64,000 nt of DNA from Candidatus Palauibacter polyketidifaciens (GCF_947581785.1 NZ_CANPVO010000046.1:1-64000); one strand, 5' to 3'; positions 8,276-18,503 are shown, counted from the first letter of the stretch. The notes: generated by a model from the sequence alone, not told the origin. Numbers and translations are program-made.

Positions 8276-9232
8276 ATGCCGAACCTGAACGAAGTCATCC
8301 GGAGCACGCCCAAGGCGGAACTCCACATCCACGTCGAAGGCTCGCTGGAGCCCGGAATGATGTTCGACCTCGCCCGCCGGAACGGCGTGCCGCTCCCCTA
8401 CGGCAGCGTCGAGGAGGTCCGCCGGGCCTACTCGTTCGGCAACCTCCAGGAGTTTCTCGACCTCTACTACGAGGGGATGAACGTCCTCCGGACCGAGGAG
8501 GATTTCTTCGATCTCGCCGACGGCTACCTGCGGCGGGCGGCTGTGGACGGTGTCGTCCAAGTCGAGATGTTCTTCGATCCGCAGGCCCACACCGGACGCG
8601 GCGTGCCGCTGGTGACGCTGATGGACGGGCTCGAGCGGGCCATCGTCCGCTCACGGGAGCGGGGCGTGAGCGTCTCCCTCATCCTCTGTTTCCTGAGACA
8701 CCTCACCGAGAGGGAAGCGTTCGAGACGCTCGAGGCCGCGGAACCCTGGCGGGACCGGCTCCTCGGCGTGGGTCTCGACTCGAGCGAAGTCGGACACCCG
8801 CCCTCGAAGTTCGCGCGCGTGTTCGAGGCGGCGCGTGACATGGGCCTCCGGCTCGTCGCCCACGCGGGGGAGGAGGGTCCGCCGGAGTACGTATGGGAGG
8901 CGCTCGACATCCTCGGCGCGGAGCGCATCGACCACGGCAACCGGGCCCTCGAGGACGACGCCCTGGTCGCCCGACTGCGCGACGACCGCATCCCGCTCAC
9001 GGTATGCCCGCTGTCGAACCTCGAACTCCGCGTCGTGGAGGACCTCGCCGCCCACCCGATCAAGCGCATGCTGGACCTCGGCCTCCTCGCGACCGTGAAC
9101 TCCGACGACCCGGCCTACTTCGGCGGCTACATCAACGACAACTTCCGCCGGGTCGCCGCGGCCGTCGGCCTCACTGCCGACGACATCGAAACGCTCGCCC
9201 GCAACTCCCTTGAAGCCTCGTTCGTCGCTTGA
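8276..9232 (+). CDS. adenine deaminase-type aminohydrolase
   Basis: A 318-residue Zn-dependent purine deaminase. Motifs: KAELHIHVEGSLEP (HxH metal site, residues 14-20), LVAHAGEEG, ERIDHGNRALED, LTVCPLSNLEL and ATVNSDDPAYFGG. The EGSLEP and LDSSEVGHPPSKF wording is that of the adenine deaminase branch (yeast Aah1-like) rather than classical adenosine deaminase, so conversion of adenine to hypoxanthine is the likelier reaction. The start at 8276 precedes the conserved N-terminus; the Shine-Dalgarno sequence is weak. A purine permease and a Tsx-like nucleoside porin lie 8 kb downstream on the same strand, consistent with purine salvage. Confidence 0.88.
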   Translation: MPNLNEVIRSTPKAELHIHVEGSLEPGMMFDLARRNGVPLPYGSVEEVRRAYSFGNLQEFLDLYYEGMNVLRTEEDFFDLADGYLRRAAVDGVVQVEMFFDPQAHTGRGVPLVTLMDGLERAIVRSRERGVSVSLILCFLRHLTEREAFETLEAAEPWRDRLLGVGLDSSEVGHPPSKFARVFEAARDMGLRLVAHAGEEGPPEYVWEALDILGAERIDHGNRALEDDALVARLRDDRIPLTVCPLSNLELRVVEDLAAHPIKRMLDLGLLATVNSDDPAYFGGYINDNFRRVAAAVGLTADDIETLARNSLEASFVA

Positions 9233-9312
9233 CGCGACAGACGTTCGTGACAACCGTCGGGCTTGAACTCCACGCCGAGGAGTTGACTATCGCTTCGTCC
9301 GGATCCTGACGC

Positions 9313-12300
9313 GTGACTCTCAACGTAGTTCGAGCGCCGGCGGCGGCCCCGCTGTGGGAGGGGTGCGTCGACCGTTTTCTGGCACAGGCCGCCTCATCGG
9401 CCGAGGCGGGCGCGGGGGCTGGCGCGTGGATCTGGCTCAACCACCGGAGCCTGCGGGATCTCCTGTTCGAGGCCGCGCATGAACGCGGCCTCCCCGGCTG
9501 GCTCGATCCTCCCGTTACGCTGTTCGGAGAGCTGACCGACCGTTTCGGTATCCGGGAGAAGTCCGTCGGGCTCCTCACGCGCCGCCGGCTCGTGAGCCGG
9601 CACGCGGCGCGGCTGGGGCAGCGGATCCTCGGGCGGGAGCCCGGCCGCGGGGACGGCGTGATCCGCGGACACATGCTCGACCGGCTGTTCGGCGACCTGC
9701 TGCCGGAGGGCGTACCGCCGGACGAGTTGGAGCGGGCGCTGGCCCGGCTGGGCGGCGACGACTTCGCGCGCCGCCGCAACGACTGGGCTGTGGCCGTCTA
9801 CCGCGCGTATCTCGCTGCGCTTGAGAAGCGCGGGTTCCTCGACCGGCGCTCGGTGAACGCCCGCATCGCGGAGCGGATCGAGGCGGGAGGACTGGCGGCG
9901 GCGATCGGCGGCGCCCGGGAATTGCACGTGTACAGCATCGCGAGCCCTCGAACGCGCCGACGCATGCTTGAGGCCCTCTCCCGTCAGGAGGAGGTGGACG
10001 TCCATCTCTACCTCCCGTCCGAATCGGAGCCTGACCGCTTCTTTGACGAACTCGCCGACCGGACCGAGGTGATCGGCGTCCCCCGCGATGGCGGCGAAGA
10101 TGGTGGGGGCGGTGCCGGGGCCGGGGCCGGGCCGGTGACGGTACAGCCGGTTCCGGATGCCGCGCGGGAGATGGCCTGGGTGGCACGGCAGGTCAAGGAG
10201 ATTCTCGCGGCGGGTACCGCGGAACCGCATCGGATCGCCGTCGTCGCGAGGTCGGGTCGCGAGAACACGCATCGCGCGTACCGGGCGCTGCGGCGGGCGG
10301 GCGTCTCCGCGACGGCTCGCATCCGGACGCCGCTGGACGAGGTCCCGGCGCTCAGAGCGCTCCTCCTCGTGCTGCGGGGCGTCGGGCGGAACTGGGACTA
10401 CCGGTCTCTGCGCGCCCTCCTCGCGCACCCCTACTTCGACACCCGCGTCGATCTGCGCAGCATCGACGCCATCGCGGCGCTCCGGCGCGTGGTGGGGCTC
10501 GAGAGCTGGACCGGTGCCCTCGAGCAGTTGCGTCCGCTCGTCGAGAACAAGGCGCGCGAGGTCCGCGGACGGGGGCTCTTCCTCGATCGTGTGGAGAAGG
10601 ACATCGAGGCCTTTGGCGCCTTGCGGGAGGTGCTCGATCCGCTCGCCGACGCCCGCTCCGAGGCGGACTGGATCGATCTCACGCTCGCGCTCCTCAGGGA
10701 GGATCGCGGCGTGTTCCGGCTGAGGCGCCGCGTGTGCGACCCGGTCGAGGAACGGTGGGAGGTCGTGCGCTCCGACCAGCGCGGAATCCTTCTCCTGGAA
10801 CGACTGCTGCGGGAGTGGAGGGAGCTCGACCACCCGGACGACCCGCTCCCACCGGCGGGGTGGCACGCGCTGCTCGGCAAGCTGTTGCAGGCGAACGAAC
10901 TCGTCCTCTCGACTCCCGGGCAGAAGGGCGTCCAGGTGCTGGAGGCGCACGACGCGGCGCTCGTGCCCTTCGCCCATACCTTCGTCGTGCATGCGAACGA
11001 CCGCGAGTTCCCCCGCGCCGGGGGCGCCACGGGCGTGTTCACGGACACGGAGCGCCGCCGCCTCGCAGCTCTCGGGTTGCCGCTGGCCCACCGGGACGAG
11101 ACGCTGCGCCGCGAGCGGGGCCTATGGCGCGCGGTCACGCAGCAGGCCGGCCCGGTCTGCATCAGCTACCGCACCACGGACGCGGGCGGCACGCCGCTCC
11201 TTCCGTCGCTCATGGTCCCGAGTCACGAGGACGCCGCTGAGCTGCCCCGGATCCGTCGCCCCTCGGACGAGCTCGACCCCGTGACCCCGGCCGAGGCGGA
11301 CCGGCGGGCCGCCTTCGCGATCCACAGGGCTCTCGGGGTTCCGGACCCGACGGAACGGCCGCGAATCGCGCCCGCCCGCCCGGAACGCGTCGCGCGTGCG
11401 ATCGTGGCGGCGGCGGCCGAGATCCACCGCGGTCCGGGACTCGAGCGCTATCCCGGATTCCTCCTTCCGGCGCCATCGCCGGGCCCGGCGATGGCCGTGC
11501 ACCCGGCCTTTCGGCCGAATCCATGGAACGGCCACCTGCGCGATCCGGATGTGCTCCGGGAACTGGAGCGCCGCTTCCACGACGACTATCGATGGTCCGC
11601 CGGCCAACTCGAGGCCTACGCCCGGTCTCCCTTCACCTTTCTCGTCGAACGCGTGCTCTGGCTGGAAGGCGTGGAGGAGGCGGAGGAGGAGACGACGCCC
11701 CTCACCTTCGGCAGCGTCGCGCATGAGATCCTCGAACGCTTCTACGCCGAGTTCATGGGGAGGCTTCCCGTCGCCCTGGAGGGGTCGGTCGAGGACCGCC
11801 TCGCGGAGATCTCCGCTGAAGTCTGTGCCGAGCGCGCGGAGAAGGGGGAGTGGCTCGGCGTCGCCAGCCTGTGGGAGCAGACCCGGGAGGGGATCGTCGC
11901 CGCCGTCCGCAACTACATCGAGTGGGAACTCGGACACATGGCCAGGAAGGGCGAGTGTCCCATCGAGACCGAGGTCGGGTTCGGCTTCGACGACGAGCGT
12001 GCGATGCTCGCGGGCACCGACATCCGCGGCCGCGCGGCCCGCCTGCGCATCTGCGGCCGCATCGACCGGCTCGACCGGGACGCGGGCGGGACCGGGGTAT
12101 TTCACGTCCTCGACTACAAGAGCGGCAAGCCCCCGCCGGCGCCGAGATTCGATGACGCGACCGCCCTGCAGGGGGTGCTCTACGCGCAGGTGATGGCCGA
12201 CCGGGGCTACGCGATGGGCAGCTGCCGGTACCGGTCCATCAGGAGTCCCGGGAGTCCTCTCAACGGAGGGCTGGTCAGATTCGGAGAGGAACGGTACGAC

Positions 12301-12480
12301 CGGGCGCTCACAATGGCGCTCTCCATCCCCGCCCGCGTGCGGGCCGGGTGCTTCGAGGCGGTCGTCTCGCGGAAGGGGGACTGGTGGTCCTGGGATCCGC
12401 CTCGCGAGGTGCGCCGCAGCGACGCCCAGATCGCCGAGGGCCACCGCTTCGACGACTTCGGGGACGACGCCAGTGGCTGA
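9313..12480 (+). CDS. addB: AddB-like nuclease subunit without iron-staple cysteines
   Basis: A 1055-residue protein with GTG start, overlapping the AddA gene by 8 nt. It has the AddB layout: a helicase-like body with no recognisable Walker A at the N-terminus, and a C-terminal PD-(D/E)XK nuclease (LTFGSVAHEILERFY, then HVLDYKSGK near 931). With AddA it should process double-strand ends and load recombinase. The cysteines that bind a 4Fe-4S cluster in classical AddB are missing: the usual CPF element is SPFTF (about 772), and the C-terminal CxxC...C stretch reads WWSWDPPREVRR. The nuclease residues remain. Only the assignment within the AddB/RexB group is open. Confidence 0.85.
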   Translation: MTLNVVRAPAAAPLWEGCVDRFLAQAASSAEAGAGAGAWIWLNHRSLRDLLFEAAHERGLPGWLDPPVTLFGELTDRFGIREKSVGLLTRRRLVSRHAARLGQRILGREPGRGDGVIRGHMLDRLFGDLLPEGVPPDELERALARLGGDDFARRRNDWAVAVYRAYLAALEKRGFLDRRSVNARIAERIEAGGLAAAIGGARELHVYSIASPRTRRRMLEALSRQEEVDVHLYLPSESEPDRFFDELADRTEVIGVPRDGGEDGGGGAGAGAGPVTVQPVPDAAREMAWVARQVKEILAAGTAEPHRIAVVARSGRENTHRAYRALRRAGVSATARIRTPLDEVPALRALLLVLRGVGRNWDYRSLRALLAHPYFDTRVDLRSIDAIAALRRVVGLESWTGALEQLRPLVENKAREVRGRGLFLDRVEKDIEAFGALREVLDPLADARSEADWIDLTLALLREDRGVFRLRRRVCDPVEERWEVVRSDQRGILLLERLLREWRELDHPDDPLPPAGWHALLGKLLQANELVLSTPGQKGVQVLEAHDAALVPFAHTFVVHANDREFPRAGGATGVFTDTERRRLAALGLPLAHRDETLRRERGLWRAVTQQAGPVCISYRTTDAGGTPLLPSLMVPSHEDAAELPRIRRPSDELDPVTPAEADRRAAFAIHRALGVPDPTERPRIAPARPERVARAIVAAAAEIHRGPGLERYPGFLLPAPSPGPAMAVHPAFRPNPWNGHLRDPDVLRELERRFHDDYRWSAGQLEAYARSPFTFLVERVLWLEGVEEAEEETTPLTFGSVAHEILERFYAEFMGRLPVALEGSVEDRLAEISAEVCAERAEKGEWLGVASLWEQTREGIVAAVRNYIEWELGHMARKGECPIETEVGFGFDDERAMLAGTDIRGRAARLRICGRIDRLDRDAGGTGVFHVLDYKSGKPPPAPRFDDATALQGVLYAQVMADRGYAMGSCRYRSIRSPGSPLNGGLVRFGEERYDRALTMALSIPARVRAGCFEAVVSRKGDWWSWDPPREVRRSDAQIAEGHRFDDFGDDASG

Positions 12481-15400
12481 GATCCGGTGGACGCCCGAGC
12501 AGGTGCGGGCGATTCGGTCGGAGGACGACACGTTGCTCGTTGCGAACGCGGGCACGGGAAAGACGACGACCGTCGTGGGCAAGATCATGTGGCGGCTGGG
12601 CCTTCCGTTCGGCGTGAATGGGGAGACGGGAGAACCGCTCGCGCCGCCGGCCGTCTCCTGCCGGCTGGATGAGATCGCCGCGATCACGTTCACGGAGAAG
12701 GCGGCCTACGACCTCAAGCGACAGCTTCGCAAGCGCATCGAGGCATCCCCGCGTGCGGACGACCTTCGCTGGGACATCGACCGCGCCTCGGTCGGCACAA
12801 TCCATTCCTTCTGTGGCGAATTGCTGCGCGAACACGCCCTGCGGCTCGGGATCGACCCCACCTTCGAGATCCTCGATGAGGACGAGGCGTGGGCGGAACA
12901 GGACGACCTGATCAAGGCGCTCCTGCTCGAGCGGCTGGACGAGGAAGACCCCGCCGCGCAGAGGCTCCTGCGACGCTGGAAGCTCACCGGGTGGCAGCAC
13001 TCCAAGGGGGCGATCGACCACGTACGGGACGTACTGCGTGACCTCCGCTGGCGGGAACAACGATACACAAAGTGGCTCCGCGGCGACCCGCCGCCGGAGA
13101 CCGGCGACACGCTCGACCTGTTCCCGCACGAAGGCCCCGGCCTCGACCTGCCCGTGCTGAGGACCCTGTGCAGGGAGAGTGAGGCCAGCGACGAGGAAGC
13201 GCTCGCGATCTGCGCGGACCTCGTCGAACTGGGCCTCGAGGCCCGCGCGCGCTGGGACGCATGGCTGGAGGAAGAGAACCGGCGCGATTTCGACAGCCTG
13301 GTGCTCGGCGCGGCCGACCTCCTGGCCGGCCCCGCGGGCGAGGCCGCGCTCGCCGCGATCCGCGACCGCTACCGGATCCTCATCATCGACGAGTTTCAGG
13401 ACACCGACTTCACGCAGCGCGACATCGCCTTCGCGATCGGGCGCGGCGTGGATCGCCCGCAGCTCTTCCTCGTCGGCGACCCGAAGCAGAGCATCTATCG
13501 CTTCCGCGGCGCGGATATCTCGGTCTGGAACGCGGTCGCCGACGATTTCGCCGAGAGCGGCGAGATCCTCGACCTCCCGAGGAACTTCCGCAGCGCTCCA
13601 CCGATCGTCGACTTCGTGAACGTCGTCGGCCGCGTCTCGATGGACGAGACGGGCCGCGCGCTCGCGGAGGAAGAGCTCCCGAGCCGGATCGACTACGCCG
13701 AGCTCGTGGCCGGCGTGCCCGACCATGCGCAGACCGGCGTCGAGTGGGTCCGCGCCCAGGGGAACAACGTCGCCGAACGCCGGGAAGCCGAGGCCGTTCG
13801 CATCGCGTGCCGGATCCTCGCCTCGGTGGGCCGCGACGAGGTCCGCGACCCCGACAGCGGCGAGCTTCGCCCGCTCGCGTTCCGCGACATCGCCGTCCTC
13901 TACCGCGCCCGCACCGGTATCGAGCATGTCGAGACGACGCTCAAGCGCTATGGCATCCCCTACTTCGTTTCCGGGATGGCGCACCTCGGCGAGCGCCAGG
14001 AGATCCTCGATGTCCTCAACGCGCTGCGTCTGCTTCAGAACGAGCGCGATGACGTACGGGCCTTCGGCTACCTGCGCTCGCCCTTCGTGGGTCTCCGGGA
14101 TGAGACGATCGCCCGCATGCACCTGCTCCAGCGGTCCGGGCCGCTGCTCCGCCGCGCGAAGCGGTGGCTCGCGGAAGGGGAGTGGCCCGAAGCTCCGGAC
14201 CATCCGGAGCTGACCGACATTGAGCGGGGCGCGCTGGCGCAGGGCCTCTCGGTGCTCGACGGCCTGCGGCAGCTCGCGCCGCGGCTCGCGCTGGACGAGA
14301 TCATCGAGGAGTTGCTGGAGCGGACCGGATATCGTCTCCACGTCCTGCTCATGGAGGGCGCGGAGGAGGTTCTCGCGAACCTGCAGAGCCTCATCCACTT
14401 CGCGGAATCCCATCGCGCCAGCGACCTCTCCACCTTCTTCGAAGTGTGGGATCGATCAACGAACCGGGAAATCGGACTTCCGCAGGCCCCGCTGTACTCG
14501 AAGGAAGACGATGTCGTCACGCTCTCGACGGTCCACCAGGCGAAGGGGCTGGAGTGGCCGCTCGTCTTCCTGATCCGCGTCGAGCGGAAGCTCTGGACCC
14601 CCCGTACGAACGAGTACTGGTCCGATCCCGAACTCGGACCCCTGTTCTGCCTCAAGGCGTCCGACCGGGGGGCGCGGGGCCATCGCATCCTGCGTCGCGA
14701 GGAACTCGAAGCGACGGCGGAGGAAGCCCGCCTCCTGTACGTGGCCGCGACGCGGGCCCGGGACCGGCTCGTCCTTGCGGGACCGAAGGAGGGCAAGGGC
14801 TACGACCGCTGGCTCGTCGAGGGGGAGGCTCCCGAGCGGGGTGATCCGGCCGCGCGCGCCGCCCCGGAGACGAGCCGACCCCCGACGCTCGCGTGGCTGG
14901 ACGGATACGAGGTCGCCGAGCCCCCGGCGCTGATCCAGCCGCTCCCCGAGCCGCCGTTGCGCTGGACCCGCTCGGCGACCGAACTCATGCTCCTGGAAGA
15001 AGATCCGGAAGAATGGGAGCGCCGGTACAGGCACGGCGCCCTCGCCCCATGGCACTTCGCGCCCGAAACCTCGGCGCAGGAGACGGGACTCCCGGCCCTG
15101 GTCCGGGGCCAGATCATCCACGGCGTGCTGGAGCGGCTGGAGGCGGAGGCCGAGATCGCGCGCGTCGTCGAAGAGACCATCGGTTCGCTGGACGAGCCCG
15201 AACTCGAGGCCATGCTTCGCCCGGGGAGCGAATACCGCGAGCAACTGGAGGATGAGATCCGCCGCGTGGCGGCGAGCGAGGAGTGGGCCTGGTACACGGA
15301 GGGCGACCTCGGACGCGACTACTGGAAGGAACTCACCTTCACCCACCTCGTGGGAGCGCGGGATTGGCGGTTCGGCGCCTTCGACCTGTACCGGCGCCTC

Positions 15401-15673
15401 CGCGGCTCCGGCGCCGCCCCGGACCACGGCACCCCGCCCTCCTTCCTGGCCGGAGCCCTCGGCCTGAAGGAGGGACTGGACGCCCTCGTCATCGATTTCA
15501 AGACGCACGACATCACGGCGCCCCAGGCACCGCACGCGGCGCGCAGCTACCGGATCCAGGCCGACGTGTACCGGGCGGCCGCCTCGAGCATGGCCGGCCG
15601 GGTCGCCGTCGGCCTGCACTTCACCCACGCCAACGCGCTCGTCCCCATGCGCAAGAAGCCGGATCCGACCTGA
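12473..15673 (+). CDS. addA: AddA-like UvrD helicase-nuclease
   Basis: A 1066-residue superfamily 1 helicase. Motif I is ANAGTGKTTT (about 25-34), motif II IIDEFQDTD (305), motif III GDPKQSIYRFRG (337), motif V STVHQAKGLEW (684) and motif VI AATRARDRL (759). A C-terminal PD-(D/E)XK nuclease follows (ALVIDFKTH, about 1005). This is the motor and second nuclease of an AddAB complex that unwinds and resects broken DNA and degrades foreign linear DNA. The GTG start lies within the end of addB, giving coupled translation. A Fic gene follows after 61 nt on the same strand. Confidence 0.93.
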   Translation: MAEIRWTPEQVRAIRSEDDTLLVANAGTGKTTTVVGKIMWRLGLPFGVNGETGEPLAPPAVSCRLDEIAAITFTEKAAYDLKRQLRKRIEASPRADDLRWDIDRASVGTIHSFCGELLREHALRLGIDPTFEILDEDEAWAEQDDLIKALLLERLDEEDPAAQRLLRRWKLTGWQHSKGAIDHVRDVLRDLRWREQRYTKWLRGDPPPETGDTLDLFPHEGPGLDLPVLRTLCRESEASDEEALAICADLVELGLEARARWDAWLEEENRRDFDSLVLGAADLLAGPAGEAALAAIRDRYRILIIDEFQDTDFTQRDIAFAIGRGVDRPQLFLVGDPKQSIYRFRGADISVWNAVADDFAESGEILDLPRNFRSAPPIVDFVNVVGRVSMDETGRALAEEELPSRIDYAELVAGVPDHAQTGVEWVRAQGNNVAERREAEAVRIACRILASVGRDEVRDPDSGELRPLAFRDIAVLYRARTGIEHVETTLKRYGIPYFVSGMAHLGERQEILDVLNALRLLQNERDDVRAFGYLRSPFVGLRDETIARMHLLQRSGPLLRRAKRWLAEGEWPEAPDHPELTDIERGALAQGLSVLDGLRQLAPRLALDEIIEELLERTGYRLHVLLMEGAEEVLANLQSLIHFAESHRASDLSTFFEVWDRSTNREIGLPQAPLYSKEDDVVTLSTVHQAKGLEWPLVFLIRVERKLWTPRTNEYWSDPELGPLFCLKASDRGARGHRILRREELEATAEEARLLYVAATRARDRLVLAGPKEGKGYDRWLVEGEAPERGDPAARAAPETSRPPTLAWLDGYEVAEPPALIQPLPEPPLRWTRSATELMLLEEDPEEWERRYRHGALAPWHFAPETSAQETGLPALVRGQIIHGVLERLEAEAEIARVVEETIGSLDEPELEAMLRPGSEYREQLEDEIRRVAASEEWAWYTEGDLGRDYWKELTFTHLVGARDWRFGAFDLYRRLRGSGAAPDHGTPPSFLAGALGLKEGLDALVIDFKTHDITAPQAPHAARSYRIQADVYRAAASSMAGRVAVGLHFTHANALVPMRKKPDPT

Positions 15674-15734
15674 CCACCGGTGACGGTTTCCTGGCGTTTG
15701 GCGCTCATCGTGAAACGATTCGCAAATCCGTGAA

Positions 15735-17168
15735 GTGTTTTTGACGCCCAGCGGCCAACTTGCGAGCTTTTCTCCCGCCTCGACACGCGAGTGGCTGTTG
15801 CTTCCTCCCGGCCACGCCCCGGAGGAGAGTCTTCGAGGACACCTGGAGTTCGCTTTGAAGTGGGAGGGCGTGAGTTTGGGGGTGCTCTCCGCCCTTTTTG
15901 GGAAAATCGACCCTCGCGAGATCGTCCGTATCGTGCGTGACACGCCGACGGGCGCTTACGCTCGCCGCATCTGGTTTCTGTATGAATGGCTGACGGACAA
16001 ACCTCTGGGCCTCCCTGAAGCCGCAAAAGTGAAGGCCGTTCCGGTGGTGGATCCAAAGCAACAGTTTGCTTCGGCGAGCGGCCCTCTCTCACGACGGCAT
16101 CGTGTGCGCAACAACCTGCCCGGCACGAACCGGTTCTGTCCGCTCGTCCGGCGGACTCCCGAGCTTGAACGCTATTCGGACATGCGCCTCGGCGAGCAGG
16201 CTCAAGATGTCGTTGGTCATACTCAGCCGGATATCATTCGCCGCGCCGCGTCGTTTCTACTCCTCGAGGACAGCCAGGCATCGTTTCAGATCGAAGGCGA
16301 GCATCCGACGCCGGCCCGTGGGCTCCGTTGGGGCCAGGCGATCGGCGAGGCCGGCCAGCGAGACCTTGAGGTCGATGAACTGGAGCGCCTTCAGGAACTC
16401 GTGATCGGGGACTCGAGATTCGTCGAGCTCGGGCTCCGGACCGAGGGCGGGTGGATCGGCGAGCGCAACCGGGCGACGGGTGATCCGATTCCGGAACATA
16501 TCAGTGCACGTCCGGATGACCTGGCCGATCTCATGCGAGGAGTGGTCGAGTATGGCCGACGGACGGAACAGGCGGCCGTCGATCCGGTCGTATCGGCGGC
16601 CGTTGTGTCGTTCGGGTTCGTATACATCCATCCCTTCGAAGATGGGAACGGCCGCCTTCACCGCTGGCTGATTCATCACGTCTTGGCACGTGCCGGATAT
16701 AACCCGCCTCATGTCGTGTTCCCCGTGAGCGTCCCCATGCTGAGGCGGATCTCGGAGTACCGTGAGGTGCTTCGCAGCTACTCCTCGCAGGTGCTGCCCC
16801 TGATCGAATGGCGCGCGACGAGACGACACAACGTCGAGGTCCTGAACGAGACGGGCGACTTCTACCGGTTCTTCGACGCCACGGCCCACGCGGAGTTTCT
16901 GTATGGCTGCGTCGAGGAGACGGTGACACGGGATCTCCCCGAAGAAGTCGAATACCTGGAGCGGTACGACGAGTTCTCGCGGCGCGTCCAGGAGGAAGTG
17001 GCGGACATGCCGGACCGGACGATCGACCTGCTGTCCAGGTTCCTGCGGCAGAATCGCGGCACGCTGTCGGAGCGGGCGCGCACCGGCGAGTTCGAGCGAC
17101 TTACTGCGGATGAGGCGGAGCGGGTCGAGGCGCTCTATGCGAGTTGCTTTTCCGCAGAGGTCTCTTGA
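15735..17168 (+). CDS. Fic-family AMPylase-like protein, class II
   Basis: A 477-residue Fic protein. The catalytic motif HPFEDGNGRLHR is at about 299 and matches HPFx(D/E)GNGRxxR in full, so nucleotidyl transfer to a protein hydroxyl is possible. SFQIEGE at about 181 fits the (S/T)xxxE(G/N) inhibitory helix, placed N-terminal to the Fic core as in class II enzymes, so activity is probably self-inhibited. The C-terminus continues as a helical region, possibly DNA-binding. The start is GTG at 15735 with no good Shine-Dalgarno sequence. The gene is 61 nt after addA on the same strand, which may mean co-expression. The target is unknown. Confidence 0.9.
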   Translation: MFLTPSGQLASFSPASTREWLLLPPGHAPEESLRGHLEFALKWEGVSLGVLSALFGKIDPREIVRIVRDTPTGAYARRIWFLYEWLTDKPLGLPEAAKVKAVPVVDPKQQFASASGPLSRRHRVRNNLPGTNRFCPLVRRTPELERYSDMRLGEQAQDVVGHTQPDIIRRAASFLLLEDSQASFQIEGEHPTPARGLRWGQAIGEAGQRDLEVDELERLQELVIGDSRFVELGLRTEGGWIGERNRATGDPIPEHISARPDDLADLMRGVVEYGRRTEQAAVDPVVSAAVVSFGFVYIHPFEDGNGRLHRWLIHHVLARAGYNPPHVVFPVSVPMLRRISEYREVLRSYSSQVLPLIEWRATRRHNVEVLNETGDFYRFFDATAHAEFLYGCVEETVTRDLPEEVEYLERYDEFSRRVQEEVADMPDRTIDLLSRFLRQNRGTLSERARTGEFERLTADEAERVEALYASCFSAEVS

Positions 17169-17204
17169 GGGACAGATCACCACGGAACAGTCGGAGGTGA
17201 ACCG

Positions 17205-18503
17205 ATGACCGGGAAGCTGGAACGCTGGTTCAGGCTGTCAGAGCGCGGCTCCGACGTGCGGACGGAGGTGACCGCCGGGGTCACGACCTTCCTGACGATG
17301 GTCTACATCGCCTTCGTCAATCCGTCGATCCTCTCCGAGGCCGGCATGCCGTTCGGCCCCGTGTTCGTCGCGACCTGTCTCGCGGCGGCCTTCGCGACGC
17401 TCGTGATGGGGCTGTACGCGAACTATCCGATCGCCCTGGCGCCCGGGATGGGGCTGAACGCCTTCTTCACCTACGGCGTCGTACTCGGAATGGGGTACCC
17501 TTGGGAGGTCGCGCTCGGGGCTGTATTCCTGTCCGGGACGCTGTTCGTCACGCTGAGCGTGCTCCCGGTTCGGCGCTGGATCATCGACGCGATCCCGCGG
17601 GGCCAGAAAATGGCGATCTCGGCCGGCATCGGTCTCTTCCTCGGCGTGATTGCACTGCGGAACGCGGGCATCATCGAGGGAAGTCCGGCCACGCTCGTCA
17701 CCGTGGGAGAACTGACGTCGGCGCCGGCCATGCTCGCCCTGCTCGGCTTCTGTGCGATCGCGGCGCTCTCCGCGCGGCGGATCCCGGGCGCGGCGATCCT
17801 CGGGATGCTCGGCGTGACGGCGCTTGGCCTGATTCTGGGCGTTTCGGAGTGGCACGGGTGGGTGTCCCTGCCCCCGGATCCGACCCCCACGCTGCTCGCG
17901 CTGGACATCGGCGCCGCGCTGCAACTGGGCATGATCGCGGTGATCTTCACCTTCCTCATCGTCGACCTCTTCGACACCGCCGGCACGCTGATCGGCGTCG
18001 CGCACCAGGCGGACCTCCTCGATGAGGATGGGAGACTGCCGCGCATCCAGCGCGCGCTGATGGCCGACTCGACCGGGACCGTGGCGGGGACGCTGCTCGG
18101 GACCTCGTCGGTCACCAGCTACATCGAGAGCGCCGCTGGCGTGAGCGCGGGCGGCCGCACCGGTCTGACCGCCGTCGTCGTGGCCGGCCTCTTCCTCGTC
18201 TGTCTGTTCCTCGCGCCGCTCGCCGAATCCGTCCCGTCCTTCGCGACCGCGGCGGCGATTCTCTACGTCGCCTGTCTCATGGCCCGCGCGTTGAAGGATG
18301 TGGAGTGGGACGACATCACCGAGTCCGCGGCGGCCGTCGTAACCGCGATCGCCATCCCCCTCACGTACTCTATCGCCGACGGAATCGGACTCGGCTTCAT
18401 CACGTACGTCGCGATCAAGATCCTGGCCGGCCGCTGGCGCGAGTGTCCGCCGATGCTGGTCCTGGTGGCGCTGGTGTTCGCCGCAAAATTCATCTGGCTG
18501 TAA
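17205..18503 (+). CDS. NCS2-family purine permease (AzgA-like)
   Basis: A 432-residue membrane protein with many hydrophobic helices. The opening DVRTEVTAGVTTFLTMVYI, ALAPGMGLNAFFTYGVV and the later FDTAGTLIG block are signatures of AzgA/GhxP-type purine:proton symporters, which import adenine, guanine or hypoxanthine across the inner membrane. The ATG has a strong GGAGGTG 5 nt upstream. It is followed after 52 nt by a Tsx-like outer-membrane channel, giving an outer-plus-inner membrane route for purines that would feed the upstream adenine deaminase. Exact base specificity cannot be judged. Confidence 0.92.
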   Translation: MTGKLERWFRLSERGSDVRTEVTAGVTTFLTMVYIAFVNPSILSEAGMPFGPVFVATCLAAAFATLVMGLYANYPIALAPGMGLNAFFTYGVVLGMGYPWEVALGAVFLSGTLFVTLSVLPVRRWIIDAIPRGQKMAISAGIGLFLGVIALRNAGIIEGSPATLVTVGELTSAPAMLALLGFCAIAALSARRIPGAAILGMLGVTALGLILGVSEWHGWVSLPPDPTPTLLALDIGAALQLGMIAVIFTFLIVDLFDTAGTLIGVAHQADLLDEDGRLPRIQRALMADSTGTVAGTLLGTSSVTSYIESAAGVSAGGRTGLTAVVVAGLFLVCLFLAPLAESVPSFATAAAILYVACLMARALKDVEWDDITESAAAVVTAIAIPLTYSIADGIGLGFITYVAIKILAGRWRECPPMLVLVALVFAAKFIWL

